Positions 37,701 to 52,700 of a stretch of DNA of 64,000 bases are shown piece by piece. A model generated the notes under the pieces. That model was given only the letters and a program-made list of their open reading frames with translations, was not told where the DNA came from and did no database searches. Source of the stretch: Thalassospira indica (GTDB taxonomy: Bacteria > Pseudomonadota > Alphaproteobacteria > Rhodospirillales > Thalassospiraceae). The DNA is taken from the NCBI RefSeq assembly GCF_003403095.1, contig NZ_CP031555.1, forward strand, positions 682,001 through 746,000. The letters are read 5' to 3'. The position numbers and the translations under genes were made by a program. Numbering within the stretch: position 1 is the stretch's first letter; every line of letters begins with the position of its first letter.

Positions 37701-40700
37701 TGTCGGGCAATGACACGATTACTGGTGGCGCTGGCGACGATACGATTTACGGCGGCAGCGGTAATGACACGATTTCTGGCGGTTCGGGTCAGGACGTCAT
37801 CGATGGCGGTGACGGTGAAGATACAGTCGATTATTCGGCCGGCGGTGGCGTTTCAGTCAATCTCGAAACGGGTGTTGGTGGTGTCGGGAACGAAGACACG
37901 CTGATTGATATCGAAAACGTTCTTGGCTCAAACCAGAACGACACCATCATCGGGAATGACGGTGCCAACACATTGTCTGGTGGTGCAGGTAACGACATCC
38001 TTTCAGGCGGTGCGGGCGATGACGTCTTGCTTGGTGGTTTGGGCAATGACAGGCTCACCGGCGGTGAAGGTGATGACACGGTACTGGGCGGTGCAGGCAA
38101 TGACATCCTCTCAGGTGGTCTTGGCAATGACGTCCTAGTTGGTGGCGCCGGCACAGATATCGCTGATTACAGCGACGCAGACGGATCGGTTACCGTTGAT
38201 CTTTCCCAAGGAACTGCAAGCGGTGCCGCAGGTAACGATACGCTCGAAGGTTTCGAGAGTGTTCAGGGTTCTGATCACGACGACACACTGATCGGTGATG
38301 CGGCCAACAACACTCTTTCGGGAGGTGCGGGCGACGACGTCCTTGATGGCGGCGCTGGCGATGACTTGCTGATTGGTGGTGCGGGAAGCGACACCATCGA
38401 AGGTGGTGAAGGCACCGACACCATCAGCTATGCCGGTGGAAGTTCTGTCAATATTGACCTGGCAGAAGGAACAGCCACCAACGCCGATGGAACTGACAGC
38501 ATCAGTGGCGTTGAAAATGTCATTGGTTCTGATGACGCCGATGTCATTACAGGCGATGCAGCTAATAACATCATCAATGCGGGTGAAGGTGCCGACACCA
38601 TCACCGGTGGCGCAGGCGATGATACCCTGACCGGTGGCGCGGGTGCTGATGTCTATGTTGTTGGCCCGGACGACGGAACTGACACGATCACCGACTTTGC
38701 CGTTGGTGAAGACCAGATTGATATCTCCGCTCTTGGTGTCGATACTTATGGCGCACTTTACGAGATGATGACCGAGAACGAAAACGGTGACCTTGTCATC
38801 GATTTCGGTGAAGGCACGTCGATGGTGCTCGAAGGTGTTGGTCTTGACGACATTACCGCCAACAACTTCATTGGTGTTCGCGACATTGTCGGAACGTCAG
38901 GTGATGACACCATGTCGGGGACCGATGGTCAGGACACCATGTCGGGTCTTGATGGCAACGACATCATTGATGGTCTTGAAGACGATGACAGCATCTTTGG
39001 TGGTGCCGGTGACGACACCCTGATTGGCGGTCAAGGTAACGACATTCTTGATGGTGGCGATGGTGTCGACACGGTCGATTATTCCGACGAAACCGGCAAC
39101 ATCACGGTCAATCTCCAATCAGGAACAGCGACTGCTTTAAGTGGCAACGACACGATCCGCAATGTTGAAAACGTTGTGGCAGGTGCCGGTAATGACGCGC
39201 TTACAGGTTCGGATGCTGACAACATCCTGATCGGTGGCGAGGGCGATGATGTCCTAGAAGGCCTTGGCGGCGATGATACCCTGTCGGGTGGCGTGGGCAA
39301 CGATACCGCAAGTTACGCCAATGCTAATGGCGGCGTTACGGTCGATCTTGCTGCGCAAACGGCAAGTGGTGCGGCGGGTGATGATGCCCTTGAAAGCTTT
39401 GAAAACGTTATCGGTTCGACGCACAACGACATGCTCACGGGGGATGCTGGTGCCAACACGATTGATGCTGGCGCAGGTAATGACTCCCTAGTTGCAAGCG
39501 GTGGCAATGATGTACTGCGCGGCGGTGTCGGGGTTGATACTGTTGATTACGGTACTGCGACTGGCGGTATTACGGCCGACCTTGGCGCAGGCACTGTCAC
39601 CGGTCTGGGCAATGATACGCTTTCGGGTATCGAAAACCTCAGCGGTTCTGCTTTTGACGACACCATAACTGGTGATCAGGGTAACAACGTCCTGTCCGGT
39701 GAAGATGGCGACGACATTCTTTCAGGCGGCGGCGGCAACGACACGCTTCTGGGCGGTGCTGGTGACGATACCCTGAGCGGCGGATCGGGCAGTGACCTGA
39801 TTGATGGTGGTGATGGAATTGATACCGTTGATTATTCTGATGCCGAAAGCGGCGTTACCCTTGATCTTGGAGCTGGCATACCGGACTCGGTAACCGGTGA
39901 CACGGTTCTGAATGTCGAGAATGCCATCGGTTCGGGGCAGGATGATACGATTACCGGTTCGGATGCAGACAACACCATTCTGACTGGTGCCGGCGACGAT
40001 ACCATCAACGGCAGTGCTGGCGACGATGTCATTGACGGTGGTGCCGGGCAGGACGTTGTTGATTACAGTAACAGTGAAACCGGCGTTGATGTCGACCTTG
40101 AAGCCGGCTCGACTGACAAGGCCGATGGAACCGATCTGTTGAGCAACATCGAAGATGTGATCGGCTCGGATGCCAATGACAGCATTAGTGGTTCGGATGC
40201 TGCAAATACCCTTTCGGGTGATGTAGGCGACGATACGATTGATGGTCGCGCTGGAAATGACCTGATTGCTGGTGGTGTGGGAGATGACACCCTTTCAGGT
40301 GGCGCGGGTATTGATACTGTTGATTATTCCGCTGCAGCCGGTGGTCAGAATGTCGACCTTGCCGCAGGAACGGCAACCGGTGCAGACGGTAATGACACGA
40401 TTTCCGGTTTCGAGAATGTCACCGGTACCGACTATGACGACACCATCACCGGTAATGACGCCAATAACGTAATCCTTGGCGGTGCTGGCGACGACATGTT
40501 GACCGGTGGCGCAGGCAATGACGTTCTGAACGGCGGCGAAGGTAATGACAGCTTCGCTGGTGAACTGGGCGACGACACTTACATTGGTGGCGCGGGTACA
40601 GATACCCTTGACTACTCTGATGCGGCATCAGGGCTGACCATTAATGTGGGAAGCAATACCGCAATCGGTGATGATACCGGCCGTGATACCTTTAGTGGCA

Positions 40701-43700
40701 TCGAACGGATTATTGCATCCGACCATGATGACACTGTGACCGGCGGTGCCGGTAACGACGTGATCGATGGCGGTGCGGGCGACGACACCATTTCTGGCGG
40801 TGTTGGCACTGATACACTTGATGGTGGCGAGGGCGAAGACACGCTTTCCTTTGCGGTTGATGCAGGTGTTTCGGCAGATCTGCAGACCGGTGTGATCAGC
40901 ACCGGTGATAAAGTCTCGAATTTTGAAAACATTTCCGGTTCGACCGGTGCAGATACGTTGCGCGGTGATGGCGGTCGCAACACGCTGTCGGGTGACGCGG
41001 GCAACGACGTCCTTGATGGTCGCGCAGGTGATGACGTCCTACTGGGCGGTGCGGGCAATGATACGCTGCGCGGTGGTGTTGGTAGTGACACCATTGATGG
41101 TGGTGTCGGGAACGACACGCTTGATCTCGGCGACCTTTCTGGCAACCAGACCGTCGATTTTACCAACGGCAGTGCCACCGATGGTACAGATATCGATACC
41201 TTCGCCAATATCGAAAATGTCATCATGGGTGATGGCGATGACCTGATCATTGGCGATGGCAATAACAATGTCATTGATGCCGGAAATGGTGATAACAGCG
41301 TTGATGCGGGTGCAGGCAATGACGTCGTCACAACCGGTGACGGTGCTGATATTGTCGATGGCGGGACTGGCGATGATACCATCAATACCGGTGCAGGTGC
41401 CGACACCGTTTCTGGTGGCGAGGGTAATGACGTCATTTCTTCTGGCGAGGGCGCCGATAGTGTCGATGGTGGTGCGGGCAATGACACCGTCAATACCGGT
41501 GACGGGGCTGATACCGTTCTTGGCGGTGAAGGTGACGACGTCATTTCTTCTGGCAGCGGTGATGACCTTGTCGAAGGTGGCGCGGGCAATGACATCATTT
41601 CGGGTGGTGCCGGTGCCGATACGCTCGATGGTGGCGCAGGCAACGACACCTTGCAGTCGGGTGCCGGTGATGACCGCCTGATTGGTGGTGAAGGCTTTGA
41701 TACTGCAAGCTATATCGACTCTCAGTCTGCCGTCACAGTTGATACCAGCAACAATACCGTATCCGGCACGGCAACCGGCACCGATACCCTTGAGGGTATC
41801 GAGGCCATCCGTGGTTCCGAGTTCAACGACACCTTCATCGGTGGCGCACAGAGCGATACCTTTATCGGTGGTGCAGGGGATGACACCTTTGATGCCGGTG
41901 CTGGCAACGATATCCTGACGCTTGGCGAAGGTGCTGATCAGGTGATCTTCAATCCGGGCGACGGCCAGGATACTGTTACCGATTTCAATCCGCTCGCCGA
42001 TACCATTGACCTGACCAGCTTCAATATTGCCGGTTATGGTGCGCTCGAGAAAATGTTTGGCACGGACGCCAATGGTGATGTGACCATCACGTTTGACAGC
42101 GGTGATACCATCACGCTGCAAGGCGTCACTCCGTCAGAGCTTAGCGCAGACAACTTCATCGGTGTTGAAGTCCAGCTTGGGTCTGAGAATGCCGATGAAA
42201 TGATCGGCGGCAGTGGTGATGACATTATCAACGCCCTTGAAGGCGACGACACGATTGATGGTGGTGCCGGGAATGACCGCCTGATCGGTGGCGAAGGCAA
42301 CGATACCGTCGATGGTGGTATCGGCAATGATACGCTGGTCGGGAATGCTGGGTCGGATTTGCTGCGTGGTGGCGATGGTAACGACACCGCCGATTATTCG
42401 ACTGAGGGGGCTGGCATTGTTGCCGACCTTGATGAGGGAACAGTCACCGGTGGTGACGGCGATGATGTCCTTGAAGGCATTGAAAACGTCACCGGTACCC
42501 TGTTTGACGATACCCTGTCGGGCAATGACGAAAACAACACCCTGACCGGCCTTACCGGTGACGACACCCTTGTCGGTGGCGCTGGTGATGACGTGCTTGA
42601 TGGTGGCGAAGGTTCCGATACCGCCGATTACAGCAGTGCTGATCAGGGCGTAACCGTCAATCTTGCAGCCGGTTCAGCAACTGGCCAGGGCAACGACACC
42701 CTGATTGATATCGAAAACGTCGTCGGGTCCGACTTCAACGACAAGATTGCCGGTGACGAGAGCAACAACACCATTTCCGGCGGTGCCGGTGGCGACGCGA
42801 TTAATGCTGGCGCCGGGAACGACGTTATTGATGGCGGCGAAGGCATAGACGAAATCAGCGGCGGTTCTGGCGACGACATCATCGATGGAGGCACCGGTGG
42901 CGATATCCTCTTGGGTGAAGCTGGCAACGACACCATCAGTGGTGGCGAAGGCGATGACATCGTCGAAGCGGGTGCCGGCAGCGACTGGGTCTATGGGGAT
43001 GTCGGGGATGACATCCTTGATGGTGGCAACGGCGAAAATGATATCGACACCGTCGACTATTCCAATGTCGATGCAGGTGTCACGGTCGATCTGGTCAAGG
43101 AATACGCGACTGGTGGCGGTGGCGACGATATCGTTCGGAATTTCGAACGCGTCATCGGCACCGATTACACCGATACCCTGATCGGCAGCGACGGCATAAA
43201 CACACTTGATGGCGGATCGGGTAACGATACCCTTGTTGGCGGATCGGGTGATGATGTCCTGATCACTGGCGAAGGCGAAGATCTGATCGTGCTTGCGCCG
43301 GGTGGGGGACATGATACCGCGACCGACTTTGACGTTGAAAAAGACATCATCGATCTGTCTGCTTATGGCATCGAGGATTATGCCACCCTTCGTGACCAGA
43401 TGGCCGATGATGAAAACGGCAATGCCGTCATCACCCTTGGCGATGGCGACAGCATCACCCTTGAAGGTGTCTCGGTCGATGATCTTGGTCAGAAAAACTT
43501 CTTTGGCTATGACGCCATCTTTGGCACCGAGTTCGAAGATGACATCACCGGCAGCCAGATCAGTGACGAAATCCATGCGCTTGAAAGTGATGACATCATC
43601 GACGGTCAGGCTGGTGATGATGATATCTATGGCGACGAAGGCAATGACACCCTGATTGGTGGTGCAGGTGACGATACCCTGCGCGGCGGCGATGGTAGTG

Positions 43701-46700
43701 ATACCGCCGATTATTCCGACACGACCGAAGATGTCACCGTTGATCTGGGTGCTGGCACCGCGACGGGTGAGGCGGGCAACGATACCCTTGAAAGCATCGA
43801 AAACGTCACCGGCGGTAATGGTGATGATGTGCTTATCGGTGATGAGAATGCCAACATCCTTGATGGCGGTGCAGGCAATGACACGGTCTTTGGCAATGGT
43901 GGCGATGACACGCTGATCGGCGGCGAAGGCGAAGACATTCTGTCTTATGAAGACGCCGAAAGTGGTGTGAATGCCGACCTTGATGCCGGTACTGCGACCG
44001 GTGGTGCAGGCAATGACAGCATTGACGGTTTTGAAACCCTGATCGGTTCTGATCATGATGACACGCTTGCTGGTGGTGAGACTGACAATGTCATTGATGG
44101 CGGTGCCGGGAATGACACGCTTTCGGGCGGTGCGGGTAACGACACGCTGATCGGCGGCGAAGGCGACGATATCGTCGATTATTCCGACCAGACCGATGGT
44201 GTGGTTGTCGATCTTGAAAACGGCACCGGTAAGGCAACCGATGGCACCGATACCCTTGACGGTATCGAAGGTGCGACCGGTGGCGCGGGTGATGACACCC
44301 TGACCGGTTCGACGGGCGACAACGTCCTTAATGGTGGTGCGGGTGACGACACGCTTTCGGGCGGTGCGGGCAATGATACGCTTGCCGGTGGCGAAGGTGC
44401 CGACCTGATTGATGGCGGTGCTGGTGATGATGTCCTGTCATTCGAAGGTGACAGCGTTGCCGCCGACGGCGACACCACCGACCATGTCGGCAGCCCAACC
44501 ACCGACGGGACTGGCGAAGTTGCCGATATTTCTGGCAAGAGCCTGTCTGATGACAGTTTCGTTGGTGGCGACGGCAATGACACGCTTGTTGCAGGCTCCG
44601 GTGACGATGCGATCATTCTCGATCGTGATCATGAAAACGGTGCGGCCAACCCGTCCATCGCTGATATCGAAAACATCGATGCCGGTGACGGTAATGACGT
44701 CGTCGACCTGACCAGCAACACTCATGCCTATGGCGATGTCACGGTTGATGGCGGTGCGGGCGACGACACCATCTGGTCAAATGACGGTGACGATGTCCTG
44801 TTGGGCGGCGAAGGTGCCGACAACATCAATGGCGGTGCCGGGAACGACACCCTTGATGGTGGTGCGGGTGACGACGTTCTTGATGGCGGCGCAGGTTCTG
44901 ACACCATCAACGGTGGTGCAGGTAATGACACCATCGCAGCCGGTGCTGGCGACGATATTCTGATCGGTGGTGACGGCGATGACACGCTTGATCTCTCGGG
45001 CGCCGATGGCGCGACCATTGATCTTGGCGCGGGCACCGCAAGCAGCGATGAAACCGGCAGCGACAGCATTTCGGGCTTTGAAAATGTCATCGCGACCGAT
45101 GGTGATGACACCATTACCGGATCGTCTGGCAACAACACGATTGATGCCGGTGCGGGCAATGACACCGTTACGCTTGATGGCGGCAATGACGACATCGATG
45201 GCGGCGATGGTATTGATACCCTTGATCTGTCTGACACCACGGGTGGTGTGAATGTCGATCTTGCGGCCGGTACGGCAAGTGGTGCCAACACCGGATCGGA
45301 CACCATTGCGAACTTCGAAAATGTAACCGGATCGAACGATGCCGATGTGATCAACGGTTCCGATGATGCCAACATCATTGACGGCGGGGCTGGCAACGAC
45401 ACACTTGATGGTGGTCTGGGTGACGATACGCTGTCGGGTGGTGAAGGTGCCGATACGTTTGTCTTCGAAGACGGTACGGACACCGATCTTGTCACTGATT
45501 TCGATCTGACGTCGGATACGATTTCACTTCCGGATCTGGGCATTTCGGCCTGGACCGATCTGCAACCACTGCTGTCTGATGGCCCTGATGGTGCGGTTAT
45601 TACCCTGCCATCTGGCGGTACGGTGACCCTGTCGGGTGTGGCCGTTGGCGACCTGACCCCGGATCACTTCACTGGTATCGACAATATCGGTACACCGGGC
45701 GAAGACACCCTTGGCGGTGGCGACGGCGATGATTCGGTTGATGGTGGAGGCGGCAATGACAGCGTCGATGGTGGCGACGGTAACGATACCGTAGACGGTG
45801 GTGACGGTGATGATTCCGTTGGCGGCGGCAGTGGGAACGATTCTGTCGGTGGCGGAAGCGGCAATGATTCGGTCGGCGGCGGCGGTGGTAATGACACGGT
45901 CGATGGTGGAGACGGAAACGACACCGTAGATGGCGGCGATGGGAATGACACTGTTGGTGGTGGTTCGGGTGATGACACCGTTATTGGCGGTGGCGGCAAC
46001 GACACGCTTGGCGGTGGTGAAGGTGCCGATACGCTTGATGGTGGCGACGGTGATGATATTCTTCAGTTCGAAGCTGATCGCACCGGTCAGGCCGGTGATG
46101 AGACCGATCACGCAGGCAGCCCGGGTGTCGATGGCACTGGTGATATTGCCGATCTTGAAGGCCTTGGTCTGAGTGATGACCAGTTCGACGGCGGCGAAGG
46201 CAGAGATACCCTTGTCGGCACGTCGGGCGGTGATGCGATCATCCTTGATAACGATCATGCCGACGGATCAAACGCACCGTCGATTTCCGGTGTCGAAGTC
46301 ATTGATACAGGCGATGGTGATGACGTTGTTGATCTGACCAGCCAGACGGATTCCTATGGCGATGTATCGGTTGATGCCGGAACGGGTGACGACACCGTCT
46401 GGACCAACGAAGGCAATGACAGCATCAGCGGCGGTGATGGCAATGACCACATCAATGCCGGTACGGGCAATGACATCGTCGATGCCGGTGCAGGCAATGA
46501 CACGGTCGTCGGCGATGCGGGCAACGATACGCTTTCGGGTGGCGATGGCTTTGACACACTTGATATGTCCGATGTTGACGCGGACGTCGCGGTCAATCTG
46601 CAGGATGGAACTGCTCACAGCAGCGAAACCGGCGATGACGTCATTTCCGGCTTTGAAAATGTCACCACGGGTGCCGGTGATGATACCGTTACCGGCAGCA

Positions 46701-49700
46701 GTGCAAATGACACCATTTCGACCGGTGCCGGTGCCGATACCATTGATGGTGGCGATGGCATCGATCTGATCGATGGTGGTGCTGGCAACGACGTCATTTC
46801 CGACGGCGCGGGCAGCGACCTTGTCCTGGGTGGTGCCGGTGACGATACGGTCATTGCCGGTGCAGGCAATGACAGCCTTGATGGTGGCGACGGCACTGAT
46901 ACGCTGAATATGTCGAACGCAACGGGTGGTGCGGTTGTCGACCTTGGTGCGGGGACGGCAAGTTCGGCCGAAACTGGCAATGATCAGTTCTCCAACATCG
47001 AGAATGCCACGACGGGTGCTGGGGATGACCAGATTACCGGGTCGAGCGGCGATAACGTTATCAATGCAGGTGCCGGTGCCGACACCATTGATGGTGGCGC
47101 AGGCGACGACACGGTTGCCGGTGGCGCGGGTGCCGATACCTTTATCTTTGCCGATGGCACCGATAATGATGTTGTCAGTGACTTCACACGTGGCGAAGAC
47201 AAAATCTCGATTGATGATCTTGGCATCGAAAACTGGGGCGACCTTGTTCCGTTGCTAAGCGAAAACAGCAATGGTGACGCCGTCCTGAACCTGCCGTCTG
47301 GTGGCACGGTGACCCTTGTCGGGATTGGTCTGAGCGAACTTAGCGCGGATGACTTTACCAACATCGCCGACGGCGCAACCCCGAATGACGACATCCTTTC
47401 AGGCACCGATGACGATGACACCATCGATGCCCTTGCCGGTGACGACACGGTTGCGGGTGGTGCGGGTGATGACACCCTGCTTGGCAATGACGGTGCCGAC
47501 ACCCTGGACGGTGGCACGGGTAATGACAGCCTTGATGGTGGTGCGGGCAACGATACACTGTCTGGTGGCGAAGGTGACGACGCCTTAACTGGTAGTGCCG
47601 ATAACGACGAACTCAGCGGCGGTACCGGTGACGATACCCTTGACGGCGGGGCTGGCGACGACGTTCTGAACTTTGATGTCGACGGAACCGCGATCAGTGG
47701 TGACACCACCGAAAATACCGGCAGCCCGGGTGTCGATGGCACCGGCGATATTGCTGATATCAGCGGCAAGAACATCTCTGACGATACCTTTATCGGTGGT
47801 GAGGGTAATGACACCCTTGATATGACCGATGGCAGCGATGCGCTGGTGCTTGATGGTTCGAAACTTGGTGATGGTCAGACCACCACGCCAACGACCGAAA
47901 CCCGCACCTTTGGCCTGACAGAGTCGGCAAGTTCGGCTGATGTTCAGGCGGCTTGGTCCGATGCCAACCTTTATGCCTTTGACTTCGGCACGTCCTATGT
48001 CGATGGCGATGGCAAACTGAACCTTGCGGCGGCGGATGACGCGGTCAACTTTGATGGCAATGGCATCGGTAATGACGGCGGTGGTATCGCTGGCGGTCAG
48101 ATCAACCACGATGCCCAGTCCGGCGAAAGCGAAGCCATTGTTGTTGATCTTGGTTCAGATGCCTCGACAGCCACCGTTCAGGTTTCCAACCTGATGGCGG
48201 GTGAAGGCGGCGGCGAGATCGGCTCCTGGCAGGCCTTTGATGCCGATGGCAACCTTGTCGCTTCGGGCACGCTTGATGACAGCACCGTCAACTACTCCAG
48301 CAACGGTGTCGGCACGGCAACCATCAACGCCACCGATGGCAGCGGCAATGCGATCGAATTCCGCTATATCGCGTTTGAAAGCGAGCCGTATGCCAATGGC
48401 TCGACCGGTTCTGACAGCAGCGACTTTTTTGTTCGCTCGATCAGCTTCGACACCACGGTCGATGAAACCACGACCGATGGCGCACGCCTTGACGGGGTCG
48501 AGGTCATCAATGCCGGTTCTGGCGATGACGTGGTCGATCTGACCAGCGACACCATTTCGTACGGCGATGTCACCATCAATGGTGGTGCGGGTAACGATAC
48601 CCTTTGGGGTAACGCCGGTGACGACACCATCAATGGCGAACTTGGCCATGACAACCTGGATGGCGGTGCGGGTAACGATTACCTTGATGGCAGCTATGGC
48701 GACGACATCATCAATGGTGGTGTTGGCGATGATACGCTGCAGGGTGGTATCGGCGACGATACCCTGCGCGGTGGTGCGGGCAATGACATCATTGTCGGCG
48801 GTGCTGATCAAGACGTCGTCATGTATGACGATGCGACGTCTGGTGTTGATGTTGATCTGGCGAACTACACCGCAACCGGTGGTGCCGGCAACGACGCGAT
48901 CTATCATGTCGAAAATGTCATCGGTTCGGATCATGAAGACACAATCGCCGGTGATGCGAAATCCAACATTCTTGATGGTGGTGCCGGTGATGATACGCTG
49001 TCGGGCGGTGCTGGCAACGACACCCTTGTTGGTGGCGACGGCAATGATACCGCCGATTACAGCAACGCAAGCAACCCGGTAAATGTTGATCTTGCGACCG
49101 GCACGGCCAAGGTCGGCACAACCGAAACCGACAAGCTTTCCAGCATCGAAGACCTGATTGGCTCGAACGGCAATGACAGGCTTTCCGGTTCGGACGATAA
49201 CAACACCCTGACCGGCGGTCTGGGGAACGATATCCTTTCGGGGCGCGCGGGTGATGACCTGCTTGAAGGTGGTGCCGGTGACGACATCCTTGATGGCGGC
49301 GAAGGCAATGACACCATTAATGGTGGTGACGGCAGCGACGTGATCACTGCCGGTGCCGGTGCGGATATCGTTGATGGTGGTGCGGGCAACGATACCGTTA
49401 TGGCAGGTGCGGGTGATGACACCCTTGCCGGTGGTGAAGGCGACGACACCCTTGATCTCAGTGATGCCACCAGCGACGCCACGGTTGACCTTGTGGCCGG
49501 TACGGCAAGCAGTTCTGAAACCGGCAATGACACCATTTCCGGCTTTGAAAATGTGATTGGCAGTGCTGCGGCAGATACCATTGCCGGTGACGCCGCCAAC
49601 AACACGATTGCTTCGGGCGATGGTGCAGACGTCGTTGATGATGGCGCGGGCAACGACGTCGTCGATGCCGGTGCCGGTAACGATACCCTGATGGCGTCTT

Positions 49701-52700
49701 CTGGCGACGACACCCTTGATGGTGGCGACGGCGAAGATACGCTTGATATGTCGGCTGCCAACGGTGCGACGGTGGATCTGTCGGCTGGTACTGCGACGTC
49801 GGCTGAAACCGGGACGGATACGATCAGCAACATCGAAAATGTTATCGGATCGGATGGCGACGATGTTCTGACCGGGTCAAGTGGTGCCAACACGCTGCTC
49901 GGTGGTGCCGGCGATGACACCATCGAAGGTGGCGCAGGTGGCGACTATCTTGATGGTGGTGATGGCCGTGACACCATCAGTTACGAAGGTTCAGACGCCG
50001 GTGTTGAAATCTTCCTCGGTGACACCGATGCCCATACCCATAATCCGGGTGAGGACGGGCGCGCCTTTGGTGGCGATGCGGTTGGCGATATCCTTGCCAA
50101 CTTCGAAAAGGTCATCGCATCGGCCCATGACGACTATGTCTATGGCAACAGCCAGAACAACGAAGTTGATCTGGGGGCCGGCAATGACACGTTTGACAAT
50201 GTCGAAACCGACATCAGCGAAGACACCGTTGATGGTGGTGCAGGCAACGATGTCATCTGGACCGGCGATGGTGCCGATACCCTGATCGGTGGCGAAGGCA
50301 ATGACACGCTGCATGGCGAACGTGGCGACGACTACCTTGACGGTGGTGCGGGCAACGACACGCTTTATGGCGATCAGGGCAACGATACCATCGATGGCGG
50401 TGCAGGCGATGACGTCATCCATACCGGATCGGGGGCCGACGTTGTTCAGGTCACCAGCCTGATCGGTGACAAGGTCGTCATGGACTTCAACACCAGCGTC
50501 GATCAAATCTCGCTCGATGCGCTTGATATCAGCACCTGGTCGGAACTGGCCCCGCTTCTGTCCGAAGTGAATGGCAACACGGTCATTGATCTTGGCGATC
50601 AGGGCTCTGTCACGCTGCGCGGTGTCCGCCTGAATGATGTTTCATCCGACATGTTTGTCGGTATCGAAAATGATGGTGGGCCGACCCAGTTTGACGATGT
50701 CCTGCTGGGCACCAGCGAAGATGACTATATCGATGCCCTTGCCGGTGATGACACCGTCGATGGTGGCGCTGGCAATGACACGCTCAATGGCATGGAAGGC
50801 AACGACACGCTTTCGGGTGGTGATGGGAACGACACCATCACCGGCGGCAGCGGCAATGATGTGATTTCCGGTGGCTCGGGTAACGACAGTCTCGAAGGCA
50901 ATGAAGGCGATGACGTCATTGAAGGCAATGCCGGTGACGATACCCTGATCGGTCATGCCGGTAACGACGTCATGGATGGCGGTGGCGGCGATGATTACAT
51001 CGACGGCATGGAAGGTGACGACACCATCACCGGTGGCGACGAAACCGACACCATTTATGGCTCTGCGGGCAATGACTCGCTGGATGGCGAAGGCGGCGAC
51101 GACGTTCTGTATGGCGGTGATGACAATGACAGCATCGCTGGCGGTGCGGACAACGACCTGCTGTCGGGGGATGCCGGCAATGACACCCTTGATGGTGGCG
51201 CCGGCAACGATACCCTGCTTGGCGGTGATGGTGACGATACGCTTCTCGGTGGCGACGGTGATGACGTTCTGTCGGGTGGCAATGGCAATGACCTTCTCGA
51301 TGGTGGGGTCGGCAACGACACCCTGACCGGAACCGATGGCACCGATACCCTGCTTGGTGGTTCGGGCAACGATACGCTGGATGGCGGTGCGGGTGATGAC
51401 ACCTACACCGGCGGCACGGGTGCGGATGAAATCATCGTATCGAACAATTCCGGCAATAAGGTTGTTACCGACTTCAGCATTAACGAAGACAAGATCAATC
51501 TGGCGTCGCTCGACATTGATGACTGGGGTGATCTGCAAGAACAGATGACCCAGGTCGGCAACGACACCGTGATCAACCTGAATGGTCAGGGCACGCTGAC
51601 GCTTGTTGGCATCTCGATGAGCCAGCTTAAGGCGGACATGTTTGTGGGTGTCGAGCAGGCCTCCGGCCCGACGCCGTATGATGATCTGCTCTATGGCACC
51701 AGCAACAACGACACGATTGCCGCCCTTGCCGGCGATGACACGGTCTATGGCCTGAATGGTCAGGACACCATTAGTGGCATGGAAGGCAATGACAGCCTGT
51801 ATGGTGGTGACGGCGATGACACGCTTTCGGGCGATGACGGTAATGACCTGATCGAAGGCGGCAGTGGCCAGGACAGCATTACCGGCGGCACCGGCGACGA
51901 TACCCTTGACGGTGGCTCGGGCGATGACCGCGTCTGGGGTGGTGACGGTGCTGATACCATCACCGGTGGCCAGGGTCAGGACAAGCTGTATGGCGAAGCT
52001 GGCAATGACACCATCAATGGCGGCACCGGCGATGACAGCATCCTGGGTGGTGCCGGCAATGACGTAATTGATGGCGGCGAAAACAACGACCGTCTCTACG
52101 GCGGCGATGGTGACGACACCATCGAAGGCGGCAATGGCGACGACAAGCTTTATGGTGGTGCCGGCAATGACACCCTGATGGGTGGTGCCGGTCATGACAG
52201 CCTTGTCGGGGGTGCCGGTCGCGATACCGCAAGCTATGCCAACTCGACCACGGCAGTTGCCGCAAACCTTGAAAGCGGCACCGCAAGCAGCAGCGTTGGC
52301 AATGACAAGCTAAGCTCTATCGAAGACCTGATTGGTTCGAACTTCAACGATTACCTGTTCGGTGATGATGGCGCGAACCTGCTGTCGGGTCTTGATGGCA
52401 ATGACATCCTTGGCGGTGACGACGGGGATGACACCATCTGGGGTGGCGATGGCAATGACAGCATCAATGGTGGCCGCGGTTCGGACCTGATCGATGCCGG
52501 TGCGGGTGACGATTACATCGAATACCAAAAGGATGCGAGCTGGACGGGCAGTTATGCTGCGAAGAACGTTGGCGATCCGGGGATGGATGGCACCAACGAA
52601 CAGATCAATCTTTCGGGCTATAACCGTTCCGAAGACATCATTGATGGCGGTTCGGGCACCGACACCCTGGCCATGACCAGCGGTAACGACGCCCTGTTCC

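Noticed and set aside
32722..52195. Long open frames on the minus strand inside the giant gene (for example 32722-33816, 40612-41649, 50642-52195).
   Set aside because: They mirror the repeated GGN/GAY codons of the RTX gene, give low-complexity Ser/Pro or Ile/Val/Thr proteins and lack ribosome binding sites.
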